From Benincasa hispida (Eukaryota; Streptophyta; Magnoliopsida; Cucurbitales; Cucurbitaceae): DNA of 64,000 nt. Both the position numbers and the translations under genes were made by a program. The notes beneath the pieces were generated by a model. It had not been told where the DNA came from. It ran no database searches and worked only from the letters and a program-made list of their open reading frames with translations. Numbering within the stretch: the stretch's first letter is position 1; each line of letters starts with the position of its first letter. Location: contig NC_052357.1 of NCBI RefSeq assembly GCF_009727055.1, positions 7,647,532 through 7,711,531 of the forward strand, read 5' to 3'. This document shows, piece by piece, positions 1 to 12,600 of this stretch.

Positions 1-822
1 CATTATTTCATGCATCTTATAAAGACAAAATGTTGTCAAGATATAAAATGCAAAATTCAAAGAAAGAAATGTTACCTTTCAAACATGAAATTCATTTGTC
101 TCAGGAACAATGTCTTAAAACACCTCAAGAGGTTGAGGTTATGCAACGAGTTTCTTATGCATCAACAGTTGGAAGTTTAATGTATGTCATGTTGTGTACA
201 CGCCCTGACATATGCTATGCAGTTGGAATTTTCAACAGATATAAGTCCAGTCCTAGATATGATCATTGGATTGCCATTAAAAACATCGTCAAGTATCTTC
301 AGAGAACGAGGGACTATATGCTCATGTATGGTGCTAAGGATCTGATCCTTACATGATACACTAATTCTAATTTTCAGACTGATGTGGATTCAAGAAAATC
401 AACTTCAGAATCAATATTCACTATGAATAGAGGAGCTATAGTATGGAGAAGTATAAAGCAAAGTTGTATTATTGACTCCACCATGGAAGCAGAATATATA
501 GCTACACGTGAATAAGCCAAAGAAGCAGTATGACTCAGTAAGTTCTTGACTGATTTGGAAGTCTTTCCAAATATACATCTGTCAATCACCCTCTATTGTG
601 ATAACAGTAGAGCAGTTACAAATTTCAGAGAACCTAGAAGCCATAAGCACGGAAAACACATCGAGTGCAAGTACCATCTCATCAGAGAGATCGTACACTA
701 AGGAGATGTGATCATCACGTAGATAGCCTTAGAAGATAACTTAGCTGATCCATTTACAAAGGCTGTCATGGCTAAAGTTTTCAAGGGTCACCTAGTTAGA
801 CTAGGACTACGAGATAGATAAA
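1..822 (+). pseudogene. Ty1/copia pol 3' end (RT tail and RNase H), broken
   Basis: The end of a copia polyprotein. The first 108-residue open stretch (30-356) matches the RT-to-RNase H connection (PDICYAVG-like block, then KNIVKYLQRTRDY). After a stop at about 355 the same frame gives an RNase H domain with the EAEY motif near 486-497 and the CDN motif near 597-605, then the terminal LADPFTKA block near 741-765. At least four in-frame stops interrupt it, so it cannot make protein. It is followed by a polypurine-like tract and an LTR, which fixes its orientation. The upstream part of the element lies outside the window. Confidence 0.85.
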
Positions 823-936
823 TCTATGGCAAGCGGAAGAAATACTGGGTATTTGATGCCCTAGTTTATTGTATTTATTCTTTCATATTCAACATTGTAT
901 ATATTTGTATATTTGTAAACCCACTGGAGATTTAGT

Positions 937-949
937 CCAAGTGGGAATT
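937..949 (+). other. Polypurine tract of family-A copia element
   Basis: A purine-rich stretch (CCAAGTGGGAATT) sits immediately before the TG that opens the LTR. This is the usual site of plus-strand priming in LTR retrotransposons. The same AAGTGGGA core precedes the LTRs at 25789 and 39005. Confidence 0.6.
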
Positions 950-2922
950 TGTTGGGTTGTATGTCCTAAAACTCGCAATTTGTAAGTTAAACATATTCTG
1001 TTTGCAATAAAGATGTTGAGGTTTATTCAATAAATTTGTTATTGAATATATAAATTGCACTTGTAAAACCTAAATCTAATAAACTAAGATCTATGGCTAT
1101 TACATGAGTACTTGGACTTTACGTGGAGACATAGGAATAGATCAAGTTCGAGTAAATGGCTAGAATGGTCCATAGTATACGAAAAAGCTTGGGTACCTTA
1201 TTCTGGTAATACTATTGGATACGAGCCACTTTGTATTTAGTAAAAACGATGTGATCCTAAATCGTTCATGTGGAGACATGCAAGTGGAAGTGTCCTACGC
1301 AATGAGTTTATGTAAGATCGGACCAAGAAATAAGTCACTCTTACTTTATAATGTTGTTTACTATTTTAAGACTGACTATTTCAAAGCGATGACCTAAGTA
1401 ACTCAACCTTAATCCTAAGCTAACTATGAACTCTTATTTATTTGGGATTATTCTTAGATTTGCAAAGGTGAGGGTTGGTTCAACAGCGTCGACTCAATAA
1501 GCCTCCCATTTTAGGAATAGGACTAGATAGATAGTTGGGGACATAGGGTGCAAGACGGAATACACTTATACCTGCTTTTAAGGATAGTAGAGAGGTTGTT
1601 CTCTTAAATATTGATTCCAAGTCTCGAACAAGAAGCCTCACCCTCTCATTGGCCCGAAAGGGAATCAGTTTGGTGATTGGATCACAAACCAATTGTTAAT
1701 TAGAGGATCAGTGGGAATTAAGGAACAAGATGTAATCTCGGGGGTAAAACAGCTTTTGACCTAGCCGTTATTACGAACAACCTGTGAAGGGTTGACTTAC
1801 TGATTATGGTTATATCGAGTGGATAGAAATATTCTCTAGAGATGGGAGTGCAACTACTGGGCTTTAGTAGAATGACCCGGTAGTTAACAAATGTTGGTTA
1901 ATTAGGTTAAAGAGTTTAGTTGGTTAATCTCGAATCGTTGGAGCCCATGATTTGTAGGTCCATTAGGTCCTCTTACTAGCTCACAAACGGATTAAACCTT
2001 AGAATAACGTGATGAGAGAATTTGAATCGTTCAAATTCAAATCGAGAGAATTAGTAATTATATACGATATAATTACACATTTAACTATCGAATTAAACAA
2101 AATTGAAGAATCGGATAATATTTAAATATGATTTAAATATTATTTAGATGAATAGGGATTCATGTTTAGAATAGGTGTTATATTAATTTAATATTTGACA
2201 TTAAATTAATATTATTAATTTAATTATTTAATTTAGAATTAATTTTAGTTTAAAATTAATTATTATAATTAATTTCACTTTAAAATTAATTATTAGAATT
2301 AATTTCACAATAAAATTAATTGGATTTTAAATATTAATATAGAATTAATATTTTATTATTTTTCATTTTAAAAATTTGAAATTTGATTTCAAATTAATAA
2401 TTCAATTTTAAAATTAAAATTCAATTTAATATAAAATGAAGAATGGAAGAAAGTGGGTAATTCCAACTTCTTCCACATTCTTACATCTATTTTTCCACCC
2501 AATTATATGGATATGGTGTCAAATTATTACAATTTTAGTTTTTTGCATGACAATTTGATAAAAAGGAGTTTTGAATTATGAGATGAGGATTATGCAATTA
2601 TGAAATTGTAAGAGAGAATGAGTTCTATCAAACTATAGACACCAAACCAGAAGATCCTTTCTAATGTCCTTCAATTCCAACTCATTTTGGATTCCACCAC
2701 CCAATCTAAGGTCCAAGAGAATAGTAGGGAAGATCAAGTGGTGGTCTATAACCATTTGCTAAGGAGAATGAAGCTAGATTCGTGGATTGAAGAAGTTCTT
2801 CAAAGATAACTTCTGAAACCATCTTTTTATCTTATGAGCATGTTGTCTTAGTTACTAAAATTGATGAATTAGAGAGCTTAATGATTCTTTTTGCTTCCGT
2901 TTATTGCTTGCTAACTCCAACA
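950..2922 (+). mobile_element. 3' LTR, copia family A
   Basis: The LTR begins TGTTGGGTTGTATGTCC and ends CTAACTCCAACA, giving TG...CA termini and a length of 1973 bp. It directly follows the pol fragment and polypurine tract. The same sequence recurs inverted at 9622-13501 and 57721-59602, with a fragment at 39005-39205. The 3' part (2030-2440) is extremely AT-rich. The five bases after it are AGATT; the partner target duplication is outside the window. It contains no credible gene. Confidence 0.85.
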
Positions 2923-3321
2923 AGATTGACTTGTAATATAAATGTTCCACCATATTTAGAGAGGAGCTATAAATACCTAGATTTATGTCTATTTAGTTTC
3001 TAAAATTAAAAAATTAATGAGTCGATGAACTTGTAATATTGTATCAAATGGATTTTTTTATTTTTAAAAAGTGTTTAATGTAGATACAAATTCAAACTTA
3101 TTGACTGATCTATAAAATATCAATTTTATGAGTTCATTTGTGAGTAACATACAAAATCCAAAATTCAAGAAGAAAGATTTAAATAATCCATTGTCTCATG
3201 TGTCAAGAGGCCATAATCTTGTCTCTCAATCTCATTGAAATGCTTAAAATGTAATTTAGCTCGAAGACCTCCCTCTTTTGATAAAGTAATTAGGTTAAAC
3301 CTTTAATCTTAAGGTCGATAG
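2923..3321. other. AT-rich spacer, nothing recognised
   Basis: About 400 bp between two LTRs, with no open frame, terminal repeat or RNA gene that I recognise. It is the flank into which the solo LTR at 3322 inserted. Confidence 0.5.
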
Positions 3322-5417
3322 TGTTGGGATTTGTGCCCTAAAGTCTTGTGTTCAGTAGTTTGTAAATAACTTTATACGAATACTTGTGATGTATAATATA
3401 AATGATATTTACTTCACTACTTGGCTTTGCACATTTAGATTTTACCACAAACCAATAAACATAAAATCCCTGGTTATGTGTATATGACTCAAGCATGTAT
3501 GTGGTGATATATAAATGGATCATGTCTTGAGTGATAACCAAAATGGTCTGTAGTATATGGATCTAGGAGGGAAACCTTATCCTAGTAACGCTACGGATGC
3601 GACCCGCTTTGTGGAATGGTCATGTGACTTGTCATAGATGGTTTGATCCTGATCATTCGTGTAAGGGACTTGCAAGCGGAGGCATCCTATACAAAGAGTT
3701 TGTATAAAACCTGACCACGAAGTGTTAACATCTCATAACACCGTTCATAACTGAGACTTCACTTCACTAGGATGACCATAGATAACATGACCTCAATCCT
3801 GAGTGAGTTATAAACTCCTGCCATTGAGGGTTGTCCTTTGATTTGCATGGGTGCGAGTGGCCAGAACGCTGACTCAAACCTACCATTATGGGGATTCGTC
3901 TGATTTGGGAGTTGGGAACTCAGCTACACAAGATAGAATTCACTCCTTCCCCGAGGCAGGGGCAAGTAGATAGATAGCTCCCTTAAGGGCTGATTCCAGG
4001 GCTTGAACAATGTGACACCATGCACCTTCTTATGGCCCAAGAGGTGTTCACACATAGTAGGACTATGTTGTAGTTCATTAGAGAGATCAGTGGTACTTAA
4101 GGAGGAAGATGTAATTACAGGGGCAAAATGGTAAATTGGCCTACGTTAATTACGAGCATCTGTGAAGGGTCATCGTACTGATGATTGGTTATATCCAATG
4201 GACATAGAAATATATCTATGGCAAGAAGAGTTCAACTAGGTCTTTAGTGGAATGCCTGGAAGTTAACGGATGGTGGATATCGTGACTAAAGAGTTTAGTC
4301 AACTATTCATGTACCGTTGGAGCTTCGAGCCATAGGTCCATAAGGTCCCCTTGGTAGCTTGGATACAAGTTGAGAGTCATTTTTTGGGTCAATTTAAAAT
4401 GTTCAAATTGACAAGAGGGAGTTCGATTATATATGATATAATTGAATGAGTTAATTAAATATGATATAATTAACTTTATGTATGAGATACATTAATTTGG
4501 AGGAAAATAGATATAAATATGATTTATATCTAGTAGGGAAAAAATATTATAATTAATATTTGAATATTAATTTATAAGTTATGAATGTGATAAGATCACA
4601 TTAATTGGACGGTTATAAAGGAAATGGGAAGGCGCCTCTTTGTTTAAAATAATGGATGAGTGCATTATAAATAGCCAAACGGTATGTTGATCTCAGGGTG
4701 CCAGATATTGTGAAAAAGATAGTGTCATCGTTTAGAAAATCAGTGCCTATACGATAGGGACTGCACGATCGCTTACATATACGATATTGCTAAGCGATCA
4801 CATACCGATTACACCGTCGCGTGCTATTACCTAAATGATCGTTTACCTTTTTCTTAAGCGATCGTTCAGCTCCCGGTATTTACTAAACGATCATATAGAC
4901 GATCGCTTAGTTTTTCATACGCGATCGTTTTGGACGATCGCTCACCCTTTTCCTACACGATCGTTTAGACGATCGTTTACCTTTTCCTACACGATCGTAT
5001 AGACGATCACTTACTTTTGCTACACGATCGTATACTTTACCTAAACGATCAAGAATATTGTCTATGCGATAGAAGACCACATCTCCCACTTGCTTGATCG
5101 TTGTGTACGGTCTCTCTTCCTTCTTCCCTCTACCAAATCCGAACAAAGCCCACACTTTGGATTCTCACTCCAAGAATACTGAGGGCTCTAAGTGGTGTTG
5201 TCTTCTCTGATTCCTTCTGTCTGAGTGGTGATTGTTCGAGGTAGGCAGTTGGGCTTCAGACTCGCTGTGAAGAAAAAATCTTCATCTGGTATGATTTCTT
5301 GATCCCCTTTGCATTATGAAAGTATGTTTGAATGTATATGCGGTAATTATTTCACAATGAATTGGAAAGATCCGCTTCCGCTCGTAAGTACTCTTTAATA
5401 AGAGTTCCTTCAGATAG
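3317..5417 (+). mobile_element. Solo LTR, copia family B, with GATAG duplication
   Basis: The LTR runs from TGTTGGGATTTGTGCCC at 3322 to AGAGTTCCTTCA at 5412 (2091 bp). A perfect 5-bp target duplication, GATAG, sits at 3317-3321 and 5413-5417. Exact flanking duplications with no internal region mean a solo LTR left by LTR-LTR recombination. It has a TATA-like ATTATAAATAG at 4664-4674, followed by an array of ACGATCG-type palindromes from about 4760 to 5060. A minus-strand open frame at 4907-5155 is a by-product of that array. Confidence 0.9.
4760..5060. repeat. ACGATCGT-type palindromic array in family-B LTR
   Basis: Roughly a dozen close variants of (T)ACGATCGTTTA, spaced about 15-35 bp apart and often paired head to head, separated by CCTTTTCCTA-like linkers. 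The core ACGATCGT is its own reverse complement. Equivalent arrays occur near 7190-7350, 11600-11720, 19390-19620, 27270-27510 and 63480-63740. Confidence 0.8.
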
Positions 5418-5495
5418 TACATGTTTGATCTTAGTTGAGCTATGCTCATTTAGACGACGAATTTTGTTTTCGTGATTTTTATAAAATAAAATCTT

Positions 5496-6048
5496 TAAGG
5501 GCCTGTTTGGTCCCAATAATGGAGTGGGCTATAATAGTCCACTTCATGTTTGGGGCTCAAACTATTTTTAGTTGGAGCTTTAATATTATCTTCAAAATTA
5601 ACCCTAGGGAACATTGTTCCTAACCCCACAATTTCTGTCATTTCACTATTTGCAACATCTTCTATCTTCTCCCTCATCTCTTTTGTCTCCTTTCTTGTTC
5701 GATCGAACAAAATACTCAGATTAATAATTTTCTTTATTCTTTCTTTATTTCTCTGTCTTCAGATCTGGTTTCGCGTTTCTTCATCATCGTCAGTTTCATT
5801 ATCGTCGAAACCAGATCTGAATCCTTAGATCTATAGATCTAGCCCTTCATAGATCTACAAATCTACGTTTATGGTGCTACTCTTCTTGCATATTTTTCTC
5901 TAGACTCTTCACAGATCTATAGATCTACAAATCTGGATTCGTATCTCTTCCCATTGCCACTCCAAACAATCTCTCTTCCACTGCTTCAAACTTTTGATTC
6001 CATTTTCTGCTTTATTCAATATTCTCACTATGTCGAAACAGGCCCTAA
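5496..6048. mobile_element. MITE-like element with TAA duplication
   Basis: The left end GGGCCTGTTTGGTC (5499) and the right end GTCGAAACAGGCCC (to 6045) are imperfect terminal inverted repeats, flanked by TAA at 5496-5498 and 6046-6048. A 3-bp TAA/TTA duplication with G-rich ends is typical of PIF/Harbinger non-autonomous elements. The 547-bp interior has no transposase. It contains repeated AGATCTATAGATCTA words around 5825-5935. Small open frames here are not credible genes. Confidence 0.6.
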
Positions 6049-6184
6049 TTTGTTTGGTTAAGGGACGATTGTGCTTTGTGGGGGTGAAGGTTATCATCTG
6101 GAGAGTGGTAGGGTGTGAAGGACGAGTTTTGGAGCTTGGTAGGACGAAGGCCGAAGGTAATCTTCTTTTTCCCTTTTCCAACCG

Positions 6185-6790
6185 ATGATGAGGTTTTTTT
6201 TTTCAATTTTTGCTCAAAATTTTGTAAATTATGCGCTATGTTTGTCCAATGTTGTCCACTATTTTTTTTATGTTCATTGTTTTGCTCAAAAATGTTTTGC
6301 TTTGAAAATATGCTTTGTATTTCGTTTCATGTTCATTATTTTGCTATTATTGTCTCTGTTTGTTCATTATTTGTCCATTTTATAAATTATAAAAAAAATA
6401 TATAGAAACATGTGTTTTGGGCTACTGGGTATTTTTAGGTTGATTCTATAGGGTATTTGATGGATTTTGCTAATTTTGATTAGGTTATTTGATGAATTTG
6501 ATGAATTTTGGTAATTTTGATTAGGTTATTTTTCATTATATTGATGAAGAATGATGGTTTTTCTCTCCGCAGCATCCATTGTTTGTCCATTTTGGTCACT
6601 ATCTGTTAATTATTTGTTACTTTTGGCCTCTGTTTGTCCATTGGTTGGCCATTTCTGTAAATTTTGGTATCTGTTTGTCCATTGTTTGTTCATTTCAGTT
6701 TTTGTTTGTCCATTGTTGGTCCATTTTATAACTTTTGGCCTTTGTTTGACCATTGTTTATTGTATATTGATTGACAGTGGTTGTTAGATA
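6185..6790 (+). repeat. Degenerate TTTGTCCATT repeat tract
   Basis: The words TGTTTGTCCATT and GTTTGTTCATT recur at least eight times between 6239 and 6760 at irregular spacing. Related wording continues after the LTR insertion (8850-9000) and again near 9220-9350. This suggests one repeat-rich segment split by later insertions. The open frames at 6115-6405 and 6551-6787 are low-complexity by-products of it. Confidence 0.5.
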
Positions 6791-6797
6791 TTGTTTT

Positions 6798-8820
6798 TAA
6801 AGAACTCTTATTGAAGAAAACCAGTGAGCGGAAGCAAAATCTTTCCAAGCCGATTGTGAAAGAATTAAACGCATTCACAAACATACAGGAACAGTTATGC
6901 ATCTTAAACAAAATTATAGCATATTTTCTTAATTAAAAATACCAAGAATGAGAAACATACCTTTGAAGAACACTTCTTCTGCAAATCTCTCACTCTCGTG
7001 AAGAATTGGATAACAACCTCTCGCTATCGTTCAGATCGCCTAGCCAATCGTCTAGTAATCACGAACAGTCTTCTCCTTGAACAAACACCCTTCAACACAA
7101 CCACTCGACAACCTTGGTATTTTCGGAGTGAGAATCCAGGAGGTGTTGGCTCTGTGTGAATTTGGTAGAGGGATAGAAGAAGGAAACGATCGTACTACAC
7201 GATCAAGCAAGTGGGAGAATATTTTGTCTATACAATAGACTGAGAAGGCTTGATCATTTAGTAAATATCACTAGTACACGATCATTTAGTAAATCTCGCT
7301 CTACACGATAGTTTAGTCTCTCAATTGTTTAGTAAATCTTTCGCTGTCGTTTAGTCTCTCGTAAGGGCTATCGGGTAGGCTCTCATGAATAAACGATTAA
7401 TGATTCACTAATTAAGCAATCTCTTAACAAAATAAAAACACTTTTCATTTTATCCTTTAGTTATCCAAAACTAAAAAATAACCTCCCACCTTTACGGTTA
7501 ATGGAGAAAATAACCAACCACAATTATTAATATAATTGTTTAATTATAAATAAATATAATAACTAACTTATCAAATCATATTTATAACCTATAGTTTTAA
7601 TACCACATCATATGTAATATTTAAACTATAGTTCTTTTTTTCTTTAATTAATATAAATCATATTTATATCAAATTCCTCTAATTAGTGTATCTTATACAT
7701 CATATCAATTATATTACATATAATTGAACCAATTTAATTATACCATATATAATTAAACCCCCTCTTGTTAATTTGAACACTTCAAGCTAACCCAAAAACT
7801 GATTCTCAACTTGAATCCATTGAGCTACCAAAGAGACTTTATGGACCTGTAGCTTGAAGCTCCAACGGTACGTGAATAACTGACTAAACTCTTTAGTCAC
7901 AAGATCCACCATCCGTGTGTCCATTGGATATAACCAATCAACAGTACGATAACCCTTCACAGATCGCTTGTAAGTACAGCTGGGCCAATTTATCGTTTTA
8001 CCCCTATAGTTACATCTAACTCCTTAAGTACCATTGATTCCTCTAATGAACAATACATCATAGTCCTACTATGAGTGAACACCTCTCGGGGCATGAGAAA
8101 GTGTGTGGTGTCACATCGTTCAAGTCCCGAAATAGCCCTTAAGGAAGCAATCTATCTACTTACCCCTGCTTCGAGGAAGGAGTGAATTCCATCTTGTGTA
8201 GCTGAGTTTTCAGTTCCCCAATCACGAATCCCCAAAGTGGTAAGTTTGAGTAGGAAATCTGGCCACTCGCACCTATGCAAATCAAAGGATCGCCCTCATA
8301 GGTAGGAGTTCCCAACTCACTCAGGATTAAGATCATGTTACCTATGGTCATCCTAGTGAAATGAAAGTCTCTGTCATGAACGGCGTTATATAACGAGACT
8401 AAATATTTCGTGGTTTGGTCTTATACAAACTTCTTTGTATAGGACACCCCCGCTCGCATGTTTCCACATGAATGATGAGGATCAGACCATCTGTAACACT
8501 TTACAACACTTGTAACATCTACAAAGTAGATCGCATCCGTAGTGTCACCAAGATAAGGTATTCCTCCTTTATCCATATACTACAGACTATTTAAGTTATC
8601 ACTTAAGGCATGATCCACTTGTATGCCTCCATATACATGCTTAAGTTACAACGATAACCAGGGATCTTAGTTTATTGGTATATGGTAAATGCAATTAAAA
8701 TATCCTATATTTCATAGACAATAGTGAAGAAAATATCTCATATTATTACATCACAAGCGTTTGTTCATACAGGTGTTTACAAACTACAAGACCCTACGAG
8801 ATTAGGGCATTACTGTATTC
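6798..8820 (-). mobile_element. Solo LTR, copia family B, inverted
   Basis: The reverse complement of a family-B LTR. It opens TAAAGAACTCTTATT and closes near TTAGGGCAT; the last about 11 bp (the CAACCCCAACA end seen in other copies) are missing or altered, so no clean duplication can be read. The host sequence on both sides (ATATTGTTTATT..., then TTCATCATTAGCATATCCC) belongs to the same repeat-rich segment, supporting a single insertion. It carries an ACGATC array near 7190-7350. Confidence 0.8.
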
Positions 8821-9616
8821 ATCATTAGCATATCCCCTGTTTTTAGAATGATTTATTGTATATTGATTGACAGTTGTTGATAGGTATTGTTTATTATATT
8901 CACCATTGCCATATCCCTTTTTAAGGATAGTTTATTATATATTTATTGACAATGGTTGTTAGTTATTATTTATTGGGTATTTTTTTTTTTGTCAAAATCA
9001 TTTACTTTTATTTATATATAGATCTCACTTAAAAATTTTCATAGGCGAGTAGTTCACACAACTATATATACGTGTCTCACTTCACTTCAACTTTAGGCCA
9101 AACCCATTCCATCTACTTGCTTAATGTAATTGGTATGTCATTTCTTGTCTCCAATATTTTCTTATCCTATGTTTGATTTCAAAAGACCATGAACTTCTTT
9201 GCATCTTTTGGTTTCTATTGTCTCTATTGTTCGTCCCTAATTTTCAATTCTTCTTCCTTGAATGAAATAATTTACTATTGTTTGTCTCTGATTTAAAATT
9301 AATTGTTGGTCGTTCTACCTTCATTGTTGATTTCTCATTTACCATTATTCATGATATTATCTGAAATTCAAGTTTCAATGAATGAATTTCATAACTGTGA
9401 GACTGGACCCTATTCCATTCTTTTTTTCTTTTTTTTTTTTTTGCACTTTATAATATGGTCTCACTTGCCTTTAACTATAAAGACAAACACATTCCATCTA
9501 TTTCATAAATGCAACTGGTATGTCTTCTCCCTCTTTATCCAACATTTTTTCATCACCGGTGTTGACTAGTGCCTCCCTGTTATAACTTCTTTCATATAGT
9601 ACTAATGTTCTTTGTT
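8821..9616. other. Repeat-rich host segment with internal direct repeat
   Basis: Contains two diverged direct copies of about 100 bp (about 9071-9175 and 9447-9552) sharing the words CACATTCCATCTA/CCCATTCCATCTA and ACTGGTATGTC/ATTGGTATGTC. It also has copies of TTTATTGTATATTGATTGACAG-like wording shared with 6750-6790. The ORF at 9303-9569 spans a poly-T run and is not convincing. It could be the 5' part of the Harbinger element whose coding relics lie at 14.0-17.3 kb, but this is inference. Confidence 0.4.
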
Positions 9617-12600
9617 GTAACTGATCGAAAAAACATGCATATAACGGAAGCAAAAAGAATCAATAAGCACTATAATTACACTTAATTTGAGTTTAAAAGC
9701 ATGCATAAAACTGTTCTATAAAAAAAGGGTTTCAAGATATATACCTTTGTAGAAACTCTTCAAGTCTTTGTTGAAATCCACAAATTTGACCTTTAAATCA
9801 GTAGTAGACTACCAAAAGAGTCTTCTCTACTATTCTCAGCCTTGGATTGAGTGGTGGAAACTCTCAATTAAGCTAGAGTTAAAAGGGTTTAAGAGAGTGA
9901 TGAGAGTAAAAGGAAAAATTCAGAATTTCTCACTAATTTTCCAGATAAATTCGGAAAAAATGAAGCTTTTATCAAGCTCAATCATGCAAGCACCACACTC
10001 ATCCAACAAAGTGACACTTTAAATTGCATTAAGTGAGTGGCCTAGGTGTCAAAGATTGGAAAACTCCACTAAAAACCTAAATGTAGGACTTTTCCACTTA
10101 AAAATTAAAATCATTTTTTATTTAAATTTATTTAAATAATAAACTCAATTTCTAAATTTTGAATTTATTAAATTTGAAAATAATTTTATTTAAATAATTA
10201 ATTAAACTAATTTAATTAATTAATTAAATAACAATAACTTAATATCAAATATTAAATTAATAAAATACCTAATTTAAACATGAATAATATTCATGTACAA
10301 TATTTAAATACTTTAAACTCTCTAATTTACATTTAGTTTCAATAAATTAAAATGTTTAATTATATCAAATATAATTATCCAAACCCTAAAATTGAATTTG
10401 AACATTTCAAATTCAAAACCCTAATTTCGAATTTTGAACACTTCAAATTTTGCTTAATTTTCTAATCCATGGTGTAAAGTTTTATGAGCTAGTAGAAGAA
10501 TGTTATGAACCTACAGATCATGAGCTCCAAAGATTTGAGATTAATCAATTAAACTCTTTAACCCGATTCAATCAATATTCGTTAACTACCAAGACATACC
10601 ACTATAGCTCGATGATTGCATTCTCCTCACTGTAGATATATTTCTGTCCACTTGATTTAACCATAATTTGTAAGTCGATCCTTCACAGGTGTTCGTATTT
10701 ACAACTGGGTTAAAATTACCGTTTTACCCCTGATCCTCTATTGAACAATTGCTCCTTAAGCTCCCATTGATCCTCTATTGAACAATTGGTTTATAGTCCA
10801 ACTAATAAACCATGTCCCTCTCGACCATGAGAGGGCGGGGCCTCTTTATTCAAGACCAGGAATCAATACTTAAGGGAACAACCTATCTACTAACCCTAAA
10901 ACGGGTAGGAGTGAATTTCATCTTGCATGATCATGTCCCAAACTATCTATCCGGTCTTATCCCCAAAATGGGAGGCTTGTTGAACAGTGTTGTTGAACTA
11001 CTATCACGTATGCAGATCAAAGGATAATCTCGCATAAGCATGAATTTATAGTTAGCTCAGGATTAAAATTGAGTTACCTTAGGTCGTTGAATTGAAATAG
11101 TCAGTTTTAACAGTAAACAGTCGTTATAAAGAAAAAAGGGACTATTTTGTGGTCCGGTCTTATACAAAACTCTTTTGCATAGGACGCCCCTACTCGTATG
11201 TCTCTAAAGGAACTCTAAAATTAGAGAACTAGTGAGCGGAAATAGATCGTTCCAAACTCCATTGTGAAAGAACATAAACATTTACAGTCATACAGAAATA
11301 GTTATGCATAAAGATAAATTACAGCATGCTTCTTAACAAACATACAAGGGATCGAGTAAACAATACATTTGAAGAATCCTTTCTTCACATATTTTCTCGA
11401 TCAATCACCAACGCATCCAACAGCACAAACTGGAAAAACCTCGATCACCAGCGAGTACAACTCGATCCTCGATCCTCAAACAGAACTGGACACCACCACT
11501 TGATTACCTTGGTATTCTCGGTGTGAGAATCCAGGAGTTGTGGACTCTGTTTAATTTTGGAGATGGAGGAAGTACAAGAAGTAAGTGATCCAGTAAATAA
11601 TAGAACGATCGTGCAGAAGATTCAATCTATCACATAGACTCGATCCTCGATCGTGTAGTAAGCAAGTTCTATCGTATAAAAAACTCGATAACTATCGTTT
11701 ACTCTCTCAACAAGCTATCGTACAACTTGGTCTTTTTGCATGGAGCGTTTTGCCATTCAATAATGAAAAACTATTTTTTATCTTTATCCCTCAATTGCCA
11801 TAAACCGTCTAAAAACCACTCACTAAGGTAGTTATTGGAGAAAAAGAAAATTAATTATCTCATAATTAATAATTTATAAATAAATACAATATCTAACTTA
11901 TCATATTATATTTATAACCTATAGTTTTAATATTGCATCATATGCAACATATAAACCATAATTCTTTTTCTCTTTTATGCATTTAATATAAACCATATTT
12001 ATATTAATTCCTCTAATCGAATAACGTATTAAATACATCAAATCAATTATATCATATATAATTAAATTCTCTCTTGTTAATTTGAACATTTCAAACTAAC
12101 CCAAAAACTGATTCTCAATATAAATCCATTGAGCTATCAAGGGGATCTTATGGACCTATAGCTTGAAGCTCCAACCAACGGTACATGAATAACTTACTAA
12201 ACTCTTTAATCACGATATCCACCATCCGTTAACTACTGGGCACTCCACTAAAGACTGAAAGTTGCACTATTCGTACTATAGATATATTTTTGTATCCATT
12301 GGATATAACCAATCAACAGTACGATGGTCCTTCATAAATTGCTCGTAAGTATAGTTGGGCGAATTTACCGTTTTGTCCCTGTAGTTACATTAACTCCTTA
12401 AGTACCACTGATTCCTCTAATGAACAATAAATCATAGTCCTACTATGACTAAACCATTCTCGTGCCAAGAGAAGGTGTGGCGCCACATTGTTCAAGCCCC
12501 AGAATCAGCCCTTAAGGGAGCAATTTATCTGCTTACCCCTGTTTCGGGGAAGGAGTGAATTCCATCTTGTGTAGCTGAGTTTCTAGCTTCCCAATCAGAC

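Noticed and set aside
4760..5060. Regular short repeats resembling a CRISPR array
   Set aside because: Repeats are variable, palindromic, irregularly spaced, lie inside an LTR of a plant retroelement and are not accompanied by cas genes.
4907..5155. 82-residue minus-strand frame
   Set aside because: It is the translation of the ACGATCG array within an LTR (repeated D-R words) with no independent gene evidence.
6115..6787. Phe/Cys-rich open frames (6115-6405, 6185-6385, 6551-6787)
   Set aside because: Composition reflects the TTTGTCCATT repeat tract; frames overlap and show no domain.
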